NCBI GenBank assembly: GCA_041390685.1
Contig: JAWKPL010000001.1
Coordinates: 1,798,001-1,862,000 of the forward strand
DNA from: JAIBBD01 sp041390685
GTDB lineage: Bacteria; Chloroflexota; Dehalococcoidia; UBA2979
Direction: 5' to 3'
DNA length: 64,000 bases
The notes under the pieces were generated by a model. That model did not search any database and had not been told where the DNA came from. It saw only the letters and a program-made list of their open reading frames with translations. Position numbers and translations under genes: made by a program. Shown piece after piece: positions 25,498-34,369 of the stretch (position 1 is the stretch's first letter; every line of letters begins with the position of its first letter).

Positions 25498-26286
25498 CTA
25501 GACGTCCACGTCGATCGTCGAGGGGAGGGCGCCTCGGACGGTGTTGAGGTCGGCGGATGCCTTCGCGGTCATGAAGCCGGTGTCGGAGCCGAGGGTGACC
25601 ATCAGGCAGCCGAGGTCGAGGTACTTCTGGGTGTATTCGACGCTGTTGGTGTGGATGCCGGGGGCGACGCCGTGGCGCCCGCAGGCCTCGATGATGGTCT
25701 TCACGGTCTCGAGGTGCTTCGGGTGGGGGTTGTCGCCCTTGCCCGGGAGGCCGATGGCGAAGGCGAGGTCGGCGGGGCCGATGTAGGCAGCGTCGACGCC
25801 GGGGGTGGCGAGGATCTCATCGAGCTTCGTGAGGGCCTCGGCGGTCTCGATCATGACAATGCAGGCGACCTCGTTGTTGGCGGCCTGGACGTAGTCGGGG
25901 CCGTTGACCATGCGGGCGCGGGCGGGGCCGGAGGAGCGGATGCCCTGCGGGGGATAGCGGCAGGCGGCGACGGCACGGGCGGCCTCCTCGCCGTTGTTGA
26001 CGAGGGGGACGACGACGCCGGAGGCGCCGGCGTCGAGGACCTTCATGATCGTCGCGGGGTCGTTCCATGGGACGCGGACGAGGGGAACGACCTCGGTGGT
26101 GGAGATGGCCTGAAGCATCGTGACGGCGTCGGCGTAGTCGACGATGCCGTGCTGGAGGTCGATGCACAGCCAGTCGAAGCCGACGTGGGCGAGGTTCTCG
26201 GCGTTGAAGGCGGAGTTGGCGGTGAGCCAGGCGCCGATGGTGGGGCGGCCCTCGCGCCAGGCCTGCAGGGCGGTGTTGGTGCGCAT
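25498..26286 (-). CDS. HpcH/HpaI family aldolase
   Basis: A 262-residue class II aldolase of the HpcH/HpaI/citrate lyase beta family. Key segments are GFDWLCIDLQHGIVDYADAV (substrate/metal side), VRVPWNDPATIMKVLDAGAS, ACIVMIETAEALTKLDEILA (metal-binding Glu) and DAAYIGPADLAFAIG. Such enzymes cleave 4-hydroxy-2-oxoacids to pyruvate and an aldehyde. The ATG at 26286 is preceded by GAGGAGG in the minus sense. First gene of a two-gene unit with the Ldh-type dehydrogenase. Confidence 0.9.
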   Translation of the reverse strand: MRTNTALQAWREGRPTIGAWLTANSAFNAENLAHVGFDWLCIDLQHGIVDYADAVTMLQAISTTEVVPLVRVPWNDPATIMKVLDAGASGVVVPLVNNGEEAARAVAACRYPPQGIRSSGPARARMVNGPDYVQAANNEVACIVMIETAEALTKLDEILATPGVDAAYIGPADLAFAIGLPGKGDNPHPKHLETVKTIIEACGRHGVAPGIHTNSVEYTQKYLDLGCLMVTLGSDTGFMTAKASADLNTVRGALPSTIDVDV

Positions 26287-26353
26287 CGGAGCCTCCTCGG
26301 GGCAGAGCGCGGGGTGAGCGTGCGCAGCGTAGCAAAGGCGGGGGTGGTCGGCG

Positions 26354-26995
26354 TCAGGGTGGCGCGGGAGGCCTCGGCGCGGGCGCGGCACGGAGGCGAT
26401 CCGTCGCGCGCGCGGACACGAGGGCGAGCAACAGGGTGGAGAACGCGAAGGCGATGAGGGCGGACACAGCCGCGGCGTGTTCGAAGTCCGTGAACGCCGT
26501 CAGCAGCACGACACCCGGCACGAGGGCGAGGTAGGCGAGGAGGCAGGTGACCAGCGACCACGGCCAGGCCCGCGCGAGCACCCTCGTGGGTACGCCGGGC
26601 CCGGGGCGCGGTCCGTGGGTCATCCTCGTGGCGGTGACGCCGGCGAGGACGCCGATCAGCGGCGGGCCGAAGCCGCCGCCGACGAGCAGCAGGAGCAGCG
26701 AGAGGCCGACGAGCACCGAACCACCGTGGCGACGCTGGACGAAGCGGAGCGACCAGATTGCGACAGCCAGGGAGACGACGATCGCGAGCAGGCCCGTGAG
26801 GGCGAGGCTGGGGATGACCGACATCGCGGGTTCGCCCCCGAGCGCCTCGAAGCCGCGGGTATCGGGCCACGACTCGAACGCGATCGAATCGGGCGCGCCG
26901 AAGCCCTGGCGGATCTCACCGATGCCGTGCTCGATGCCGGCGTAGGCGACCAGCGTGCCGATCGCGGCTACGGTGACGCGCGTTGCGCACGGCAC
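26354..26995 (-). CDS. Membrane protein, paralogue of the 28.6-29.3 kb protein
   Basis: About 213 residues with five to six hydrophobic helices. It shares organisation and motifs with the protein at 28636-29295: GIEHGIGEIRQGFGAPDSIA versus GIRHGIGEVQQGNVRPDGLF, then FESWP versus IESWT, and LLLLLVGGGFGPPLIGVLAG versus MLLVGGGVGPPVIGMLAG. The family is unnamed. A GTG at 26995 gives an N-terminus aligned with its paralogue. Function unknown; see the neighbouring hydrolase and SRPBCC genes. Confidence 0.7.
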   Translation of the reverse strand: MPCATRVTVAAIGTLVAYAGIEHGIGEIRQGFGAPDSIAFESWPDTRGFEALGGEPAMSVIPSLALTGLLAIVVSLAVAIWSLRFVQRRHGGSVLVGLSLLLLLVGGGFGPPLIGVLAGVTATRMTHGPRPGPGVPTRVLARAWPWSLVTCLLAYLALVPGVVLLTAFTDFEHAAAVSALIAFAFSTLLLALVSARATDRLRAAPAPRPPAPP

Positions 26996-27081
26996 TGGAC
27001 GACCCCGCTTCCGATCAGCCGCTCGCACGCGGGCAGTGCGCGACCGGGGCGATGGGAGCGAAGCTGCCCGACCTGGGACCG

Positions 27082-27549
27082 TCAGTGATGGGAGGATGCA
27101 CCGGCCAGGTGTTCGTGTCCCTGCTCGACACGGCGCTTGAGCTGGGCGAGACCGGAGTCGAGCGATCGGGAGAGCATCGAGCGCATTGGGCGCCGCAGGA
27201 TCCAGGGCAGGAGTCCGCTCCACGACTCCTCGGACCGGACGTGGGCAACTCCATCCTGCTGGGCGATGTCATGGACGTGCAGGGCGCGGATGCCGAGCGT
27301 GGAACCTGTCCAGACGATGCGCCCTGGAGCGTCGACTTCGATCAGCCGCGATGTGATCCAACCGGGCCCCGCCTTCCAGCGGAACGTAGTCCCCGGCGCC
27401 ACCGGGCCGCGGACGTCGATGGCCCGGACATCCTTGTTCCACTCCGGCCATGCGCTCAGGCCGGCGAGCACACGCCAGACTTCGGCGGCCGGGGCCGCAA
27501 TGTCGATGTTGCTCACCGATCGGACAGGTGCGTGGTTCAGTGGTGGCAT
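27082..27549 (-). CDS. SRPBCC (START-like) family protein
   Basis: A 155-residue hydrophobic-ligand-binding fold: SVSNIDIAAPAAEVWRVLAG near the start, SAWPEWNKDVRAIDVRGPVA, FRWKAGPGWITSRLIEVD and a C-terminal amphipathic helix beginning RSMLSRSLDSGLAQL. This is the polyketide-cyclase/dehydrase-like SRPBCC type. The ATG at 27549 has AGGAAGG upstream; an in-frame ATG at 27603 is an alternative. It lies between two alpha/beta-hydrolase/membrane genes, suggesting a shared lipid or small-molecule process, which is inference. Confidence 0.78.
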   Translation of the reverse strand: MPPLNHAPVRSVSNIDIAAPAAEVWRVLAGLSAWPEWNKDVRAIDVRGPVAPGTTFRWKAGPGWITSRLIEVDAPGRIVWTGSTLGIRALHVHDIAQQDGVAHVRSEESWSGLLPWILRRPMRSMLSRSLDSGLAQLKRRVEQGHEHLAGASSHH

Positions 27550-27652
27550 TCGTGCCTGGCCTTCCTCCAGCCTTGCGGTGATGCGTCGCCCAGTGACCCT
27601 CATCGTCGCATGGGCGCCCGAACGGTCCGTCCTCTCGCAGCCATCGATCTGC

Positions 27653-28639
27653 TCACGCCGCCAGCGGGCGCACCAGTTCCACCATCGAGGCGTTGAACTT
27701 CGAGGGTTCGTCCGCGAAGGGCTCATGGCCGGAGGCTTCGAACCACAGGAGTTGCTTCGAGGGCGCGGTGAGGCGGTCGAAGTAGGCGACGCTGACCTCG
27801 GGAGGTACCCAGTGGTCGTGGCGGCCGAGGAAGAAGAAGACGGGCACCTCGAGTGCGGGCGCCAGCACGTTGAGGTCCAGGGCGGAGACCTCGGACCACA
27901 TAAGGTCGAGCGTAGAGCGGAACCCGCGGTAGAGCCTCAGGAGGTCGAGGAGCGAGTACTCGCGACTGCCGAGGAGGATCTGCCCCATCGCCCACAGCTT
28001 CGCCGGCGTGAGATTCCCCTCGAGGCGCTGGAGGGACGTGCGCTCCGTCCAGAGTTGCCTGGCCGTGTGCGGGGGCGGGCCGATTTCGCGAAGGGCGCGG
28101 AGCGTGCGCTCGTCGGACCGGCGCGCGGCCTCGGCGATTGCGTAGCCGTAGGAGGCCGCCTCGGCGGCCGGCCAGTCGGCGACCTGGCCGCTGCCGACGT
28201 AGGCGGCGACCTTGTGGGGGAAGCGGGCGGCGTAGAGCACGCCGAGCGCCGAGCCCCAGGAATGACCGAAGAGGGTGACTCGCTCGGCGTGGAGGCGCCC
28301 GCGTACGGCGTCGACGAACTCATCGAGGTCCGCGATGCAGCGCTCGACGGTCATCGATGCGGGTGGGATGGCCGGGTGGTACGACTTGCCGCTGCCTCGC
28401 TGGTCCCAGTAGACGAGCGTGAAGTCGCGCTCGAGCGGGGCGTTGAACTGGCGGAACAGCGGCGTCTCGGAGAAGCCGGGTCCGCCGTGGAGCAGGATGA
28501 GTGGCGGGTTGTCGACGCTGTCGCCTCGGATCATGACCCACTGCTGCAGGCCGCCGAGTGTGAGGTAGCCGATGTCGGCGATGCCGCCGGGGGGCGCGGC
28601 ACCGCGTGGGGCGCGACGCCCTCGAACCAGGAGGATCAT
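27653..28639 (-). CDS. Alpha/beta hydrolase (proline-iminopeptidase-like)
   Basis: A 328-residue hydrolase. The oxyanion motif is LILLHGGPGFSETPLFRQFN near 60-80, then YWDQRGSGKSYHP, the nucleophile elbow FGHSWGSALGVLYA, the acid region FFLGRHDHWVPPE and the His in EASGHEPFADEP. The HGGPG motif and YWDQRGSGKS are typical of S33 prolyl aminopeptidases. The start overlaps the stop of the upstream membrane-protein gene (ATGA), so they are co-translated. No signal peptide, cytoplasmic. Confidence 0.87.
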   Translation of the reverse strand: MILLVRGRRAPRGAAPPGGIADIGYLTLGGLQQWVMIRGDSVDNPPLILLHGGPGFSETPLFRQFNAPLERDFTLVYWDQRGSGKSYHPAIPPASMTVERCIADLDEFVDAVRGRLHAERVTLFGHSWGSALGVLYAARFPHKVAAYVGSGQVADWPAAEAASYGYAIAEAARRSDERTLRALREIGPPPHTARQLWTERTSLQRLEGNLTPAKLWAMGQILLGSREYSLLDLLRLYRGFRSTLDLMWSEVSALDLNVLAPALEVPVFFFLGRHDHWVPPEVSVAYFDRLTAPSKQLLWFEASGHEPFADEPSKFNASMVELVRPLAA

Positions 28640-29295
28640 AGTGCGGTTCCTTTCGCGGATACGCGCGTGACCTCGGAGTGGCGCAGGTCGTACGCGATCG
28701 CGGAGATGGTCGTCACGATGAGGAGCGCCACCGCGAGGTAGAAGCTGTAGAGCACGGGGTCGGAGTGCTGGAAATCGAAGGCGAAGAGGAGGACTACCGA
28801 GATGAGAAAGAGGAACACGCCGTTGGTGGCCGCGAGCGCGTAGAGCCATGGCCAGGCGGCGGCGAGGAAGTCGCGCGTCCGCCCGCGCAGGCGGCCGCGC
28901 CACGCATCGAGGGAGGAGCCGGTGACGGCGCCGGGCCAGCCGGCGAGCATGCCGATGACGGGCGGTCCGACGCCCCCGCCGACGAGCAGCATCGCGACAG
29001 AGAGCAGCGTGAGGACGAGACCACCTCGGCGGCGGCGCACGAAGAAGAGGGCCCAGAGAACAACGACCGAGGAGACAGCGAGCGCAAGGATGCCGGTGGC
29101 GAGCATGTTCGGGACGATGGTGATGCCCGGTTCGCCGTCCATGTGGTCGGCAATGGGGCCCTCGGTCCAGGACTCGATGAAGAGGCCGTCGGGCCGGACG
29201 TTGCCCTGTTGCACCTCGCCGATGCCGTGCCGGATGCCGCCGAGGCCGGCCAGCGCGCCGAAGGTGGAGGCGGTGATGCGGGTGGCGCTGAGCAT
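28636..29295 (-). CDS. Membrane protein, paralogue of the 26.4-27.0 kb protein
   Basis: A 219-residue protein with about five membrane segments, MLSATRITASTFGALAGLGG at the start, IRHGIGEVQQGNVRPDG, then two central helices and a C-terminal pair around AAAWPWLYALAATNGVFLFL. Conserved polar loop residues (HGIGE-x-QQG and ESW) are shared with its paralogue and are probably exposed on one face. The family is not recognised. It is translationally coupled to the downstream hydrolase. Confidence 0.7.
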   Translation of the reverse strand: MLSATRITASTFGALAGLGGIRHGIGEVQQGNVRPDGLFIESWTEGPIADHMDGEPGITIVPNMLATGILALAVSSVVVLWALFFVRRRRGGLVLTLLSVAMLLVGGGVGPPVIGMLAGWPGAVTGSSLDAWRGRLRGRTRDFLAAAWPWLYALAATNGVFLFLISVVLLFAFDFQHSDPVLYSFYLAVALLIVTTISAIAYDLRHSEVTRVSAKGTAL

Positions 29296-29320
29296 GTCGA
29301 CTCCCTTCGAGGGCGTCCGG

Positions 29321-29668
29321 TCACCTCGTGAGGGTGCGGAGGGCGAACGCGACCACGGCCGCGTTGAGTGCGATGCCCCAGAGCCAACGGATGTTGCAGG
29401 TGAGGAGCATCAGCGCGAGGGATACGGCGGCGGCCGCGACGGCGGCGTACGGCCACCAGTCCGTGTCCAGCAGGAGGGTGACGCCGGCCAGGGTGAACAG
29501 CGCCGCCGACAGCGCGGCGATGGGGATCACCACCGGACGGGCGTCGCCGAGGAGCCAGGAGTGGCGCGGGTCCCAGGAGGCGCTGCTGTAAACGGCCCAC
29601 ATGATGACGTGGACGACCCCGTGCCAGATGAGGAAGAGGCCGGCGGCGAGGCGGATCACCGTGGTCAT
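29321..29668 (-). CDS. Small four-helix membrane protein
   Basis: A 115-residue protein composed of four hydrophobic segments, opening MTTVIRLAAGLFLIWHGVVH and ending ALRTLTR. GAGGAGTT lies just upstream of the ATG on the minus strand. Several small membrane proteins of this shape occur in Chloroflexota without assigned role. It heads the minus-strand run 29.7-26.4 kb, so it may be co-expressed with the paralogous membrane proteins. Confidence 0.65.
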   Translation of the reverse strand: MTTVIRLAAGLFLIWHGVVHVIMWAVYSSASWDPRHSWLLGDARPVVIPIAALSAALFTLAGVTLLLDTDWWPYAAVAAAAVSLALMLLTCNIRWLWGIALNAAVVAFALRTLTR

Positions 29669-29884
29669 GCTGAACTCCTCTAGCGTCGGCGGGCCGGCGG
29701 GAGGGATCACAGCGTGGGCGCCGGACCGCCAGGGCGACCACGGCCGATGGTCACACGGGGCGTGGTCGGAAGGGCCCGCGGGGTTCGGGACAGACTTCGA
29801 CGGCGGCGCGGTGACGGGTGGGTGCGAGGATGGGACCGCGGCGCGGTAGTATGAGGCGGTCTCCCCCCTCGACAGGAGGACGCG

Positions 29885-30424
29885 ATGTCCTGGTACGGAA
29901 CGCTCGAGACTGCGCTCGGGACGGTGTACGCCGGCGGGTCGGACGAGGGGGTGCATCGCATCGAGTTCGCGCAGACGGCCGAGGAGGCGGCGCGCTTCCT
30001 CGAGCGGCTGGAGCGGGACAGTGGGTCGGCGCCGGTGGAGGACGCGGTCGCATCGCGGGAGGCGGTCGAGGAGCTGCGGGGGTACTTCGCGGGGAAGCGG
30101 GAGACGTTCGATTTGCCGCTGGCGCCGAAAGGGACGCCGTTCCAGCAGGCGGTGTGGGGGGCGCTCCTCGACATCCCGTACGGGGAGACGTCGACGTACG
30201 GCGCAGTGGCGCGGCGGATCGGGAGGCCAAGTGGGCCTCGCGCGGTGGGGATGGCGATCGGGCGGAACCCGATCAGCGTAGTCGTGCCGTGTCACCGGGT
30301 GGTGGGCGCGAACGGGACGCTGACGGGGTATGGCGGGGGGCTGGACCGCAAGGAGTGGCTGCTGGCCCTCGAAGGGCTGCCGCGCACCTCGTGGGTGCGG
30401 GAGGCGCTCGCGGCCGCCGGTTGA
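29885..30424 (+). CDS. ogt: Methylated-DNA-[protein]-cysteine S-methyltransferase
   Basis: A 179-residue MGMT/Ogt. The active-site motif VVVPCHRVVGANGTLTGYGG near residues 135-155 contains the acceptor Cys of PCHR. Upstream are FQQAVWGALLDIPYGETSTY (DNA-binding helix-turn-helix part) and RAVGMAIGRNPI. It directly removes alkyl groups from O6-guanine in a suicidal reaction. AGGAGG lies just before the ATG. It is monocistronic and is followed by tRNA-Ala. Confidence 0.94.
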   Translation: MSWYGTLETALGTVYAGGSDEGVHRIEFAQTAEEAARFLERLERDSGSAPVEDAVASREAVEELRGYFAGKRETFDLPLAPKGTPFQQAVWGALLDIPYGETSTYGAVARRIGRPSGPRAVGMAIGRNPISVVVPCHRVVGANGTLTGYGGGLDRKEWLLALEGLPRTSWVREALAAAG

Positions 30425-30489
30425 CAGCATCCCCGGGTGCGGTTCCAATGAGGAGCGACGGTCGTGCGCGGCCGTTTCCTCGTCCGTGG

Positions 30490-30565
30490 GGGCCTGTAGC
30501 TCAGCTGGGAGAGCGTCTGACTGGCAGTCAGAAGGTCAGCGGTTCGATCCCGCTCAGGTCCACCA
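30490..30565 (+). tRNA. tRNA-Ala (anticodon GGC)
   Basis: A complete cloverleaf: acceptor GGGCCTG pairs with CAGGTCC (one G-T), D-arm GCTC/GAGC, anticodon stem TCTGA/TCAGA around loop CTGGCAG with anticodon GGC, T-arm AGCGG/CCGCT with TTCGATC, discriminator A, and encoded CCA. It reads GCC alanine codons. Confidence 0.95.
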
Positions 30566-30736
30566 GATCCCTCGAGTCGTCCGTGTGAAGTGAGTGCGTC
30601 CGGCGGGCGTGGCGGGTCTGTATGTGTCGCTGGACAACCGACGTAGAGAACTTTACGCTCGGGGCGTTTCCGGACGGACCGGGCACTCAGGAGGAGTCAT
30701 GCGGACCGGGGTACGCAAACGAGGGAGCCGCGTGTC

Positions 30737-31219
30737 GTGGCGGCAAGCGCTGGCGCGGTCGCGCTGGTGCTGATGACGGTGGGAGCGGTGGTGGCCGGCG
30801 GGCCTGCGCCCGCGAACGACATGCGTGCGAACGCGTCGCGCCTGCAGCTGATGAACTACTCGGTGCGGGGGCACAACATCAATGCGACCACTGAACTCGG
30901 CGAGCAGCTCCCGTGTGGCTCCATCGAGTCGACGGTGTGGTACCAGATCTACGTCCCGTCGGGTGCGGGTCTGGAGATCAACACGTACGGGAGCGACTAC
31001 GACACCGTGCTCGCGGTGTACACGAACCCGCGCTCGGCTCCGATCGTCTGCAACGACGACACGGACGACCCGTATTACAGCGACATCCCGGAGTTCTGGT
31101 ACGACTCTGAGGTTGTGGTGCCCGGCACCCCGCGGACGGGGCAGTGGTACTACATCCAGGTCGGCGGGTACTCCGGCGATGAGGGACACATCGTCCTGAA
31201 CTACCGGCTGGTGCGCTGA
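30737..31219 (+). CDS. Secreted PPC-like beta-sandwich protein
   Basis: A 160-residue protein with a signal peptide (AGAVALVLMTVGAVVAGG, cleavage near PAPA). The mature part, NDMRANASRL, STVWYQIYVPSGAGLEINTY, DYDTVLAVYTNP and YIQVGGYSGDEGHIVLNYRL, follows the bacterial pre-peptidase C-terminal (PPC) domain, normally attached to secreted proteases. Here it stands alone. GTG at 30737 with GGGAG about 10 bases upstream is the chosen start; an ATG at 30699 has a good site but is out of frame, so a small indel may hide a longer signal sequence. Confidence 0.7.
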   Translation: MAASAGAVALVLMTVGAVVAGGPAPANDMRANASRLQLMNYSVRGHNINATTELGEQLPCGSIESTVWYQIYVPSGAGLEINTYGSDYDTVLAVYTNPRSAPIVCNDDTDDPYYSDIPEFWYDSEVVVPGTPRTGQWYYIQVGGYSGDEGHIVLNYRLVR

Positions 31220-31252
31220 GCGCTGCGAACTCACACCGGCCACTGAGCCGAG

Positions 31253-31281
31253 ACGGGGCCCGACGCACAGTCGGGCCCCGT
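31253..31281 (+). terminator. Intrinsic terminator after the PPC-like gene
   Basis: A perfect 12-bp stem ACGGGGCCCGAC / GTCGGGCCCCGT with loop GCACA, followed by TGTTGTCT, 34 bases after the stop codon. Confidence 0.85.
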
Positions 31282-31666
31282 TGTTGTCTGCCGGCCGCTC
31301 TGGCGGGGCGGCACGCCCATCAGCGGGCGCCGAGCAGGGGCGTGCGCGGCGCAGGGCGGAGCGCATCCGCTGGATGAGGCTGGGCCGTCGAGCGGGGCGG
31401 GCGGGCGATGGCCCGGCGCTCGTCTGGCGAGCGAGCCGCGGCGCGACGCCGCAGCGCGCAGGCGCGACCGGCGAGACGGGTGCGCGGCGCCCTCGAACGT
31501 CACGATCGCGCACCGGGTGGGGCAGCGAACGGTCGACCTCGCGTGGGGCCGGGGGAGGATGTGCGCGCCGCCGGCCGCGTCGCGGTGCGGGGGCGCGCGC
31601 GGGGGGCTATGCCCGGACAGGTAGGATCGAAGTGCGCCCTCGACGACGGCGGGCAGGGGTCGGGCG
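31282..31666. other. Intergenic GC-rich stretch without a clear gene
   Basis: About 385 bases of extreme G+C content after the terminator. Open frames exist on both strands but are Arg/Ala/Gly low-complexity translations without ribosome-binding sites or homology. The promoter of the downstream RodZ-like gene must lie here. Confidence 0.4.
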
Positions 31667-32458
31667 ATGCTGGTGTTGCTCCTTGTGGTGGTGATCGGAC
31701 TGATCGCGGTCGGGCTCGTGGTCGCGGTGACGCGCGACGCGACACGGCACGGGTATCCGGCGGACTACCGGCGGCACGGTGTACGTACGCCGTTCGAGGC
31801 GGAGCGTAGCCGTGCCTCTCGGAGGTCCCGTCCGGCGGACGAGGACGAAGCGTACTTCGACGACCCGCCGCCTCCAGTGGCGGCGCGCAGGCCGATCCCT
31901 GCGCGGGCGGCACCCGTGGCCGCCGCGGCGCGCGGAGGGACCGGAGGGCGCGGGGGATTGCTGGTGGCCGCGGCCGTCCTCGGTGCGTTCGCGGCGCTCC
32001 TGGTCCTCGGCGTCACGCAACCGTGGGCCGACGGCGAGTCGCTGGATCCGGGGCAGGAGCGGCCGGCCGCCGGCGTGGCGACGACGGGGGAGGCGAGCGA
32101 GACGGCGGCACCCGGGGAGGCGGGCACCTCGACGGCTCCGGCGACGGCGACAGCGACGGCAGCGGCGACGCGGACGAGCACGCCCGCGCCGGCGAACGCG
32201 GCGACGCTCACCGTGCAGGCGCGGCAGCAGTCGAGCGTGCGGGTGAGCGTCGATGGTGCGATCGCCTACGAGGGGACACTGGGGGCGGGGGAGTCACGCT
32301 CGTGGTCGGGCAGCGTCCGGGTGCAGCTGTGGACGAACAACGGGAAGAACGTGGCGGTCACGGTGAACGGGTTCGACCTCGGGGCGCTGTCGACGGCGGT
32401 GGGGCATCCGGAGTGGAACACGGTCGACTGGGGCTGGGCAGCGGGCTGGCGCCCGTAG
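31667..32458 (+). CDS. Two-helix membrane protein with RodZ-type (DUF4115) C-terminal domain
   Basis: A 263-residue protein. An N-terminal membrane helix (MLVLLLVVVIGLIAVGLVVA) is followed by a charged Pro-rich cytoplasmic stretch, a second helix near 107-123 (LLVAAAVLGAFAALLVLGV), a Thr/Ala-rich linker and a beta-rich domain with SSVRVSVDGAIAYEGTLGAG and VRVQLWTNNGKNVAVTVNG, which is the extracytoplasmic C-terminal domain of RodZ. The helix-turn-helix part of RodZ is absent. A role in cell shape or envelope sensing is inferred only from that domain. Confidence 0.7.
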   Translation: MLVLLLVVVIGLIAVGLVVAVTRDATRHGYPADYRRHGVRTPFEAERSRASRRSRPADEDEAYFDDPPPPVAARRPIPARAAPVAAAARGGTGGRGGLLVAAAVLGAFAALLVLGVTQPWADGESLDPGQERPAAGVATTGEASETAAPGEAGTSTAPATATATAAATRTSTPAPANAATLTVQARQQSSVRVSVDGAIAYEGTLGAGESRSWSGSVRVQLWTNNGKNVAVTVNGFDLGALSTAVGHPEWNTVDWGWAAGWRP

Positions 32459-32537
32459 GGGCGGCGGATACGCAGGGGGTGGTTCGAGGTCGCGCTATTC
32501 TCGGAAGACCAGGGGGCATGCAGGATCGAGGCGCAGC

Positions 32538-33302
32538 TTGGAAGCCGACGACATCGCGGCGGCAGTCGCGTACAAGCCGGACTACACATCGCTGACGTTT
32601 GGCGAGCCGCCAGCGGGGCGGCCGTACGTGATCGTGAACATGGTGAGCAGCCTCGATGGGCGGGTCACGATCGAGGGCAACGAGCGCGGGCTGGGTTCGA
32701 AGATCGACCAGCGCCTGATGCGCGAGTTGCGGGTGCATGCGGACATCGTCATGAACGGCGCGGGGACGCTGCGGGCGAGCGGGACCTCGTCGCGGCTGGA
32801 CGACCCGGCGCTGGAGGAGTTGCGAATAGCGCGCGGGAAGACGCGGACGCCGATCTCTGCGATCGTGAGCGCCTCGGGGGACCTCCCACTGGAGCGTGCG
32901 TTCTTTCGGGCGCGGGACTTCGAGGGCGTGGTGTACCTCGCGGCGTCGGCGCCGGCGGAGCGGCGTGAGGCGATCGAGGCGACCGGGCGGCGGGTGTTCG
33001 AGGTGCCGGACGAGGGCGTGCGATGGATCCTCCATCACATGCGGGACGAGTTCGATGCGCGTCGCCTGCTGGTGGAGGGCGGGCCGACGCTCAACGGCGA
33101 GCTGTTCGACGCGGGGCTGGTGGACGAGTTGTTCCTGACGCTCGGGCCCGTGGTGGTGGGCGGGAACGACGTGCTGGCGGCGGTCGTAAGCGACCGGGCG
33201 CCGTCGCTCGAGCGGACGACGCGCCTCGAGATCGTATCGGCGGTTCCGAACCCGGTGACGAACGAGATCTATACGCGGTACCAGGTGCAACGAGAGACGT
33301 AG
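32538..33302 (+). CDS. RibD C-terminal-like pyrimidine reductase (dihydrofolate reductase family)
   Basis: A 254-residue protein with the RibD C-terminal reductase fold: YVIVNMVSSLDGRVTIEG near 35-52, the NADPH-site ADIVMNGAGTLRASG, then ARRLLVEGGPTLNGELFDAG and VDELFLTLGPVVVGG. The deaminase half of RibD is absent, so it acts alone, like archaeal and other single-domain reductases in riboflavin or F420/deazaflavin chemistry. It starts with TTG (EADDIAAAVAYKPDY follows). No riboflavin gene is adjacent. Confidence 0.82.
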   Translation: MEADDIAAAVAYKPDYTSLTFGEPPAGRPYVIVNMVSSLDGRVTIEGNERGLGSKIDQRLMRELRVHADIVMNGAGTLRASGTSSRLDDPALEELRIARGKTRTPISAIVSASGDLPLERAFFRARDFEGVVYLAASAPAERREAIEATGRRVFEVPDEGVRWILHHMRDEFDARRLLVEGGPTLNGELFDAGLVDELFLTLGPVVVGGNDVLAAVVSDRAPSLERTTRLEIVSAVPNPVTNEIYTRYQVQRET

Positions 33303-33321
33303 GGACGGCGACCGCGCGTGC

Positions 33322-34257
33322 TCAGGCGGTGGCTGCCTCGGGCTCCTGGGTACGCGGGATCCAGTGACGGCAAGCCAACCAGAAGACCGAGGCGAGCGCG
33401 ATGCTCCCGACGCAGACGGCGAAGAGTGCGCGGACGCCGGTCTCCTCGACGACGGACGTGTAGGCGTCTGTGCGGTTCAGGACGACGTGGACGAAGAGGA
33501 ACGAGACGGCGACGGCCAGCGCCAGCCACACCGCGCGATTCCAGTCCCAGAGGCGGCGGCCCTCCATGAACTTGAGGGGGAGGAGGCTGAACAGCAGGCC
33601 CTCGATGCCGCCGACGAAGAGCGTGACGGCGACTGTCTCCGGGATGACCGCCCACCAGTTCGCGGGGTGACCGTTCGACAGCGACTGGAGCGGGCCGACA
33701 ACCAGGAGCGAGCCGAGGCTCAAGCCGAGGATGCCGAGCATCGCCGCGGTGACGATGCGTCCCTGCAGCCTCGCATCGTGGCTACCGACCGCGGCGCCAG
33801 CAATGACGCCGAGGACGATGCCGGGATGGACGTCGGTCAGGCGCGTGATGATGACAGAGAGCGCGGCGATCACGATGCCCAGCGGGTGCAGCTGGAGGCT
33901 GCTGCGGGCGCCAGCCCGGGCGCCAAAGAGCACCTGAGCGCCCTCGTAGATGAGCGTGAGCAAGCCGACACCGACGGTCAGGCTGATGACGAGGGCGGCA
34001 GTGGCGGCGTTCCAGCCGAACTCGGGGTCGAGACCGGAATAGACGGCGGCGACGGCAAGCAGGATCAGGCCGAGGCGCCAGAGCGAAATCGGCCGTTCTC
34101 CGTCGTTATCGTCGCCCCGGAGCCAGGCGAGGGAGAGGCCGAAGGGCGCGACGAGGCGACCGAGGACCGCCGCCAGCTGCGAGCCGTTTTCCTCGAGGGT
34201 CGAGTTGAAGACGGTACAGGCGAGCAGGATCAGCATCAGTGCGAGCAGTGAGAGCAA
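33322..34257 (-). CDS. Polytopic membrane protein with M50/CAAX-like traits, unassigned
   Basis: A 311-residue protein with eight to nine hydrophobic segments and no recognised catalytic motif. The N-terminal helix is MLSLLALMLILLACTVFN, a middle section gives EGAQVLFGARAGARSSLQLH and GIVIAALSVIITRL, and another helix includes FVGGIEGLLFSLLPLKFMEG. The EGLLFSLLPLKF-type segment recalls prokaryotic site-2-like and FGLLF membrane families, but no HExxH or CAAX-protease Glu pair is visible. The start is probably TTG. Function unknown. Confidence 0.6.
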   Translation of the reverse strand: MLSLLALMLILLACTVFNSTLEENGSQLAAVLGRLVAPFGLSLAWLRGDDNDGERPISLWRLGLILLAVAAVYSGLDPEFGWNAATAALVISLTVGVGLLTLIYEGAQVLFGARAGARSSLQLHPLGIVIAALSVIITRLTDVHPGIVLGVIAGAAVGSHDARLQGRIVTAAMLGILGLSLGSLLVVGPLQSLSNGHPANWWAVIPETVAVTLFVGGIEGLLFSLLPLKFMEGRRLWDWNRAVWLALAVAVSFLFVHVVLNRTDAYTSVVEETGVRALFAVCVGSIALASVFWLACRHWIPRTQEPEAATA

Positions 34258-34369
34258 CTTCAGATGAACGAGGAATCAGCCACGTCGCTCCCGCGCGCGG
34301 GGCGCAGCCGCTATAGTCACCTCGCGTCCCACGAGGGGCGTCCTCGGTGACGCGAAAGGCACGGCGGCG

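Noticed and set aside
31281..31694. 137-codon ORF in the GC-rich gap after the PPC-like gene
   Set aside because: Arg/Gly/Ala low complexity, no start site, begins inside the terminator.
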